This document shows positions 57,066-60,000 of a stretch of 60,000 bases of DNA, piece after piece. The stretch is from Bolinopsis microptera (lineage: Eukaryota; Ctenophora; Tentaculata; Lobata; Bolinopsidae): the NCBI RefSeq assembly GCF_026151205.1, contig NC_087084.1, positions 5,885,538-5,945,537 of the forward strand. Direction: 5' to 3'. The notes below the pieces were generated by a model. It ran no database searches. It was not told the origin of the DNA and saw nothing but the letters and a program-made list of their open reading frames with translations. Position numbers and translations under genes: made by a program. Numbering within the stretch: position 1 is the stretch's first letter; each line of letters opens with the position of its first letter.

Positions 57066-57420
57066 CACAACTTTAATTACACGTCCCTGTACACCAACCA
57101 TTACCTGCACACTTTAATTACACGTCCCTGTACACCAACCATTACCTGCACACTTTAATTACACGTCCCTGTACACCAACCATTACCTGCACACTTTAAT
57201 TACACGTCCTTGTACACTAACCATTACCTGCAAACTTTAATTACACGTCCTTGTACACTAACCATTACCTGCACACTTTAATTACACGTCCCTGTACACC
57301 AACCATTACCTGCACACTTAAATTACACGTCCCTGTACACTAACCGTTACCTGCACACTTTAATTGAACGTCCCTGTACACTAACCGTTACCCACATAAC
57401 ACAGCCTAATTACACGTCCT
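57066..57420. repeat. 41-bp minisatellite, 9 units
   Basis: Unit acactttaattacacgtccc plus tgtacaccaaccattacctgc. Later units carry cttgtacactaacc, and the last is degenerate. Confidence 0.93.
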
Positions 57421-57579
57421 TGATATCCCGGACTTGTCCCGGACACATGAAAGGAGTTGGTCCCAACCTGTTACCTGTCCCGGGCGCTCTCTCTCCCCTC
57501 CTCTACCATGCCCGGCAGCCCTGTTGCTGGTACATGTTGAGAAATAAAGCTATTTAGCACCGTTGTCTTATTCGAACAT

Positions 57580-57755
57580 CACGTGGTCTCCTTGTCCAAT
57601 GAACAGCACGCATGTGTCACGTGTGCTGGCAGTGAGCCTATTCCCGGCCAGTACAGGGCACGTGGCTACCCGGGTCTCCCATCTTTCATGACACTAGAGA
57701 GATACGTGACACGTGACACCCCACCCTGCCCTTATTCGCTCAACCCGCCCACGTG
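57580..57755. promoter_or_regulatory. Cluster of five CACGTG E-boxes in a GC-richer region
   Basis: CACGTG at 57580, 57618, 57659, 57710 and 57750. A CG-rich stretch with gccgcggcgg and gcgtcgccgccgccag follows at 57945-58028, so this could be a promoter region. The overlapping frames have no recognisable motif. Confidence 0.5.
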
Positions 57756-58788
57756 GTGTTGGAATAGTGCGCGTGGATGAGTAAGGAGGAATCAGATGGG
57801 GGTCTCGTGGTAGAGCGAGATATCCGAGTGTAATTGGTGTTGTATTGCTTTAGATAGAGTGGACGTACGTGTGGGAGAGTGTGTGTCTGTTCATTGCTCC
57901 TTCGTTCGCTCTTCTCTTGTATAATTTCAGCCTCTCTTGTTCGCCGCGGCGGATCACCCAACACCGTCGTACTTGTTTTTAGTTTGCCGCCGCCGTAGTT
58001 AATCAATTAGTGGCGTCGCCGCCGCCAGTCACATATCTTAGCCACGTTCTTGTTGTCACCACGGCATACAACACCATTGACCGATACATGTCACAAAAGC
58101 AACTATAATCCCACTCGCATGTACACACAAAGAGAGAGAGGCCACATATTTCCGGTACATCTCAGCTATTCGCATCTAACCGGAAGGCTTGGAGCTTTTT
58201 GGCTCACTTCCAACAAATCTACATTTGATATTGTGTAGCAGTAGAGAGCATCAGCTGCTGACTGATATTTGAGTAGCACCCCGGAAATAGTCAGCAACTA
58301 TTTCAGCAATAGTCAGCAACTATTTCTGCAGCTGATATAGAGTTGTAGCCTGGATATGTGGTAGGAGCAGTGGGATTTGGTACAGTTTGAGAGTGACAAA
58401 TCAGGTCACTCTGAACTCAGAGTAGTACCAGCAGGCTGTTACCGGGGTGGTTGGACTAAGTAAGGTAGTTATTTAATTTGAGTGGTTATTTAATTCAGTT
58501 GTGATTAGTAGTAGCCGGCTGTAAAGTGGTATAAGTATCTAGAACCAGAGCAAGATGTTACTGAGCTGAAATTAATGTCTGACAGGCTCAGGCGGTGATA
58601 TTAAATTCAGGGTGACATTAATTTCAGCGTGATATTTACTTCAGTCTTGATCTTTAGATTATTAAATCGTTTGCTAGCAGCCATAAATAAAGCTCACTAC
58701 TTTAGCAGCCACTACTTTGCAGCCACTAAATAAAGCTACTTAGACTGGACCTCTGTCAAGTTGAACTAACTGATTCAGATTCGTTAGC
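57756..58788. other. GC-rich then noncoding stretch
   Basis: CGG/CCG triplet-rich DNA at about 57945-58028, then AT-rich noncoding DNA with a short repeat of agtcagcaactatttc (58290-58335). No gene recognised. Confidence 0.4.
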
Positions 58789-59155
58789 TACAAGAAACTG
58801 CAGCTTGATAACTAATTACAAGAAACTGCAGCTTGATAACTAATTACAAGAAACTGCAGCTTGATAACTAATTACAAGAAACTGCAGCTTGATAACTAAT
58901 TACAAGAAACTGCAGCTTGATAACTAATTACAAGAAACTGCAGCTTGATAACTAACTACAAGAAACTGCAGCTTGATAACTAATTACAAGAAACTGCAGC
59001 TTGATAACTAACTACAAGAAACTGCAGCTTGATAACTAATTACAAGAAACTGCAGCTTGATAACTAATTACAAGAAACTTAATCTTGATAACTAATTACA
59101 AGAAACTGCAGCTTGATAACTAATTACAAGAAACTGCAGCTTGATAACTAACTAA
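58789..59155. repeat. 28-bp minisatellite, 13 units
   Basis: Unit caagaaactgcagcttgata plus actaatta. Variants with aactaactac occur, and one unit has aaacttaatcttgata. Very regular. Confidence 0.95.
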
Positions 59156-60000
59156 TTAAATATGAAACCTCGATATACTGATATACCGAGCTATATTTCA
59201 ACTATATTTCAGCTATATTTCGGCTATATTGCAGCTAAAGGTCGGCTATATTACAGCTATATTATTTCAGCTATAATTATATTTAACCCGCCCAGCTCTT
59301 TATTGGCACAGCCTATCATGTTTGTAGGTATGTGACTTTCGATTATTTATTGAAGTGACCTTTTCATCAAAGCTAGTTGTCTATTTTTTCGTGGAAAGCT
59401 CGTGTAATCCTGGTTTTTGAATTCCGAATTCAATTAAGAACTTAGGAACTTAAGAATTTCAGTTATAATAATAGTGCACACACAAAATTTTCCTACTAAA
59501 TAGCTGATTTGAATCTGTCTATTATTTAAAATGTTTGGAGACTCTGCAGCTTCCAAATTCAAAATAAAATCCTTCTAAAGATGAAATGTCGGGCATTTCT
59601 TGGAATTCTAAATATTCGTTTATAGAACATGGAATGTTCCGAACTGCAGTTCTAGAAATCTAGCCGTTCTACCTCTGAAGTCTGTATTAACGCTTTCAAA
59701 CAAAGTTACAATGAATTCTCCATGTAGTGCATCCTGGGTATGTATTATTTAATTTTTATTACTAAATGTGATACAACTAAACAACTAACAAGTAAGTTAT
59801 TCCTCTAATAATGGGAGGACGTTTCTTTGACAGCTGGTTTAAAAACTAAATGATTGGATAAGGTCAACTATTTTTTCTGTAAAATCATTATCAATGATTA
59901 ACGTTGTTGCCAGTTTTAATAAATGTTATCATTTCTAGTTGTGAAATTGTTTTACGACTGATTTTTAATTCTTTAACTAAGTTGACGCCTACAAATTATA
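59156..60000. other. No gene supported; degenerate cagctatattt repeat
   Basis: About eight loose copies of cagctatattt at 59190-59275 follow the minisatellite. The rest to the window end is AT-rich noncoding DNA. Confidence 0.45.

Noticed and set aside
57583-57780. Cys-containing ORF resembling part of a Cys-rich module
   Set aside because: Spacing of cysteines does not match the module, and the frame overlaps a CACGTG cluster.

Overview
The window is nuclear DNA of a multicellular animal, most likely a marine or aquatic invertebrate. It has one gene with GT-AG introns in consistent phase, several kinds of LINE, a Penelope-like element, a tRNA-derived SINE, short DNA transposons, and many minisatellites and microsatellites. 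It is AT-rich and gene-poor. I cannot name the species from the sequence alone. There are no bacterial-type operons, CRISPR arrays or rRNA genes.

Left part (about 0.7-13.3 kb). One degenerate Penelope-like reverse transcriptase (PLE) gene is cut into four pieces at 727-949, 2383-2745, 4144-4474 and 12787-13318. The cuts are an unclassified 1.43 kb insert (X), the 3' end of a LINE with a zinc knuckle and a nuclease-like C-terminus (E), and an 8.3 kb block (D). E and D each sit between exact target-site duplications, of 17 bp and 11 bp. D is a minus-strand LINE with a (TAA)n tail. It contains the split 3' end of a second LINE (A). A contains a CR1/jockey-like LINE (B), and B contains a minus-strand element that encodes only an ORF1-type protein (C). 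The order PLE > D > A > B > C is a five-level nest.

Gene (16292-21297, + strand). Eight exons splice in phase into a 246-residue protein. It has an N-terminal UAP56-binding-like motif, RG-rich stretches, Asn-rich runs, a Gln/Leu-rich coiled coil and an acidic C-terminus that resembles a second UAP56-binding motif. The best reading is an mRNA-export adaptor of the ALYREF/UIF/CHTOP type without an RRM. Intron 3 holds a 1.29 kb DNA transposon with 20-bp inverted ends and TTAA duplications. Intron 7 holds a copy of an interspersed repeat seen twice more in the window.

Right part (21.3-60 kb). I found no complete gene. It contains foldback or palindromic elements (about 24.95-25.74 kb, 28.8 kb and 40.0-40.7 kb), a truncated LINE C-terminus (29.2-29.9 kb), a 19-unit minisatellite with long G-tracts (35.5-37.2 kb) and about a dozen other tandem arrays. 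It also has several dense CACGTG clusters, a large TG/TGCG microsatellite lying in a duplicated segment, and one cysteine-rich receptor-type exon (about 54.66-55.04 kb) interrupted by a 251-bp hAT-like MITE with an 8-bp target duplication.

Exon structures, nest boundaries and family names come from reading the sequence and remembered family motifs. No database search was run.
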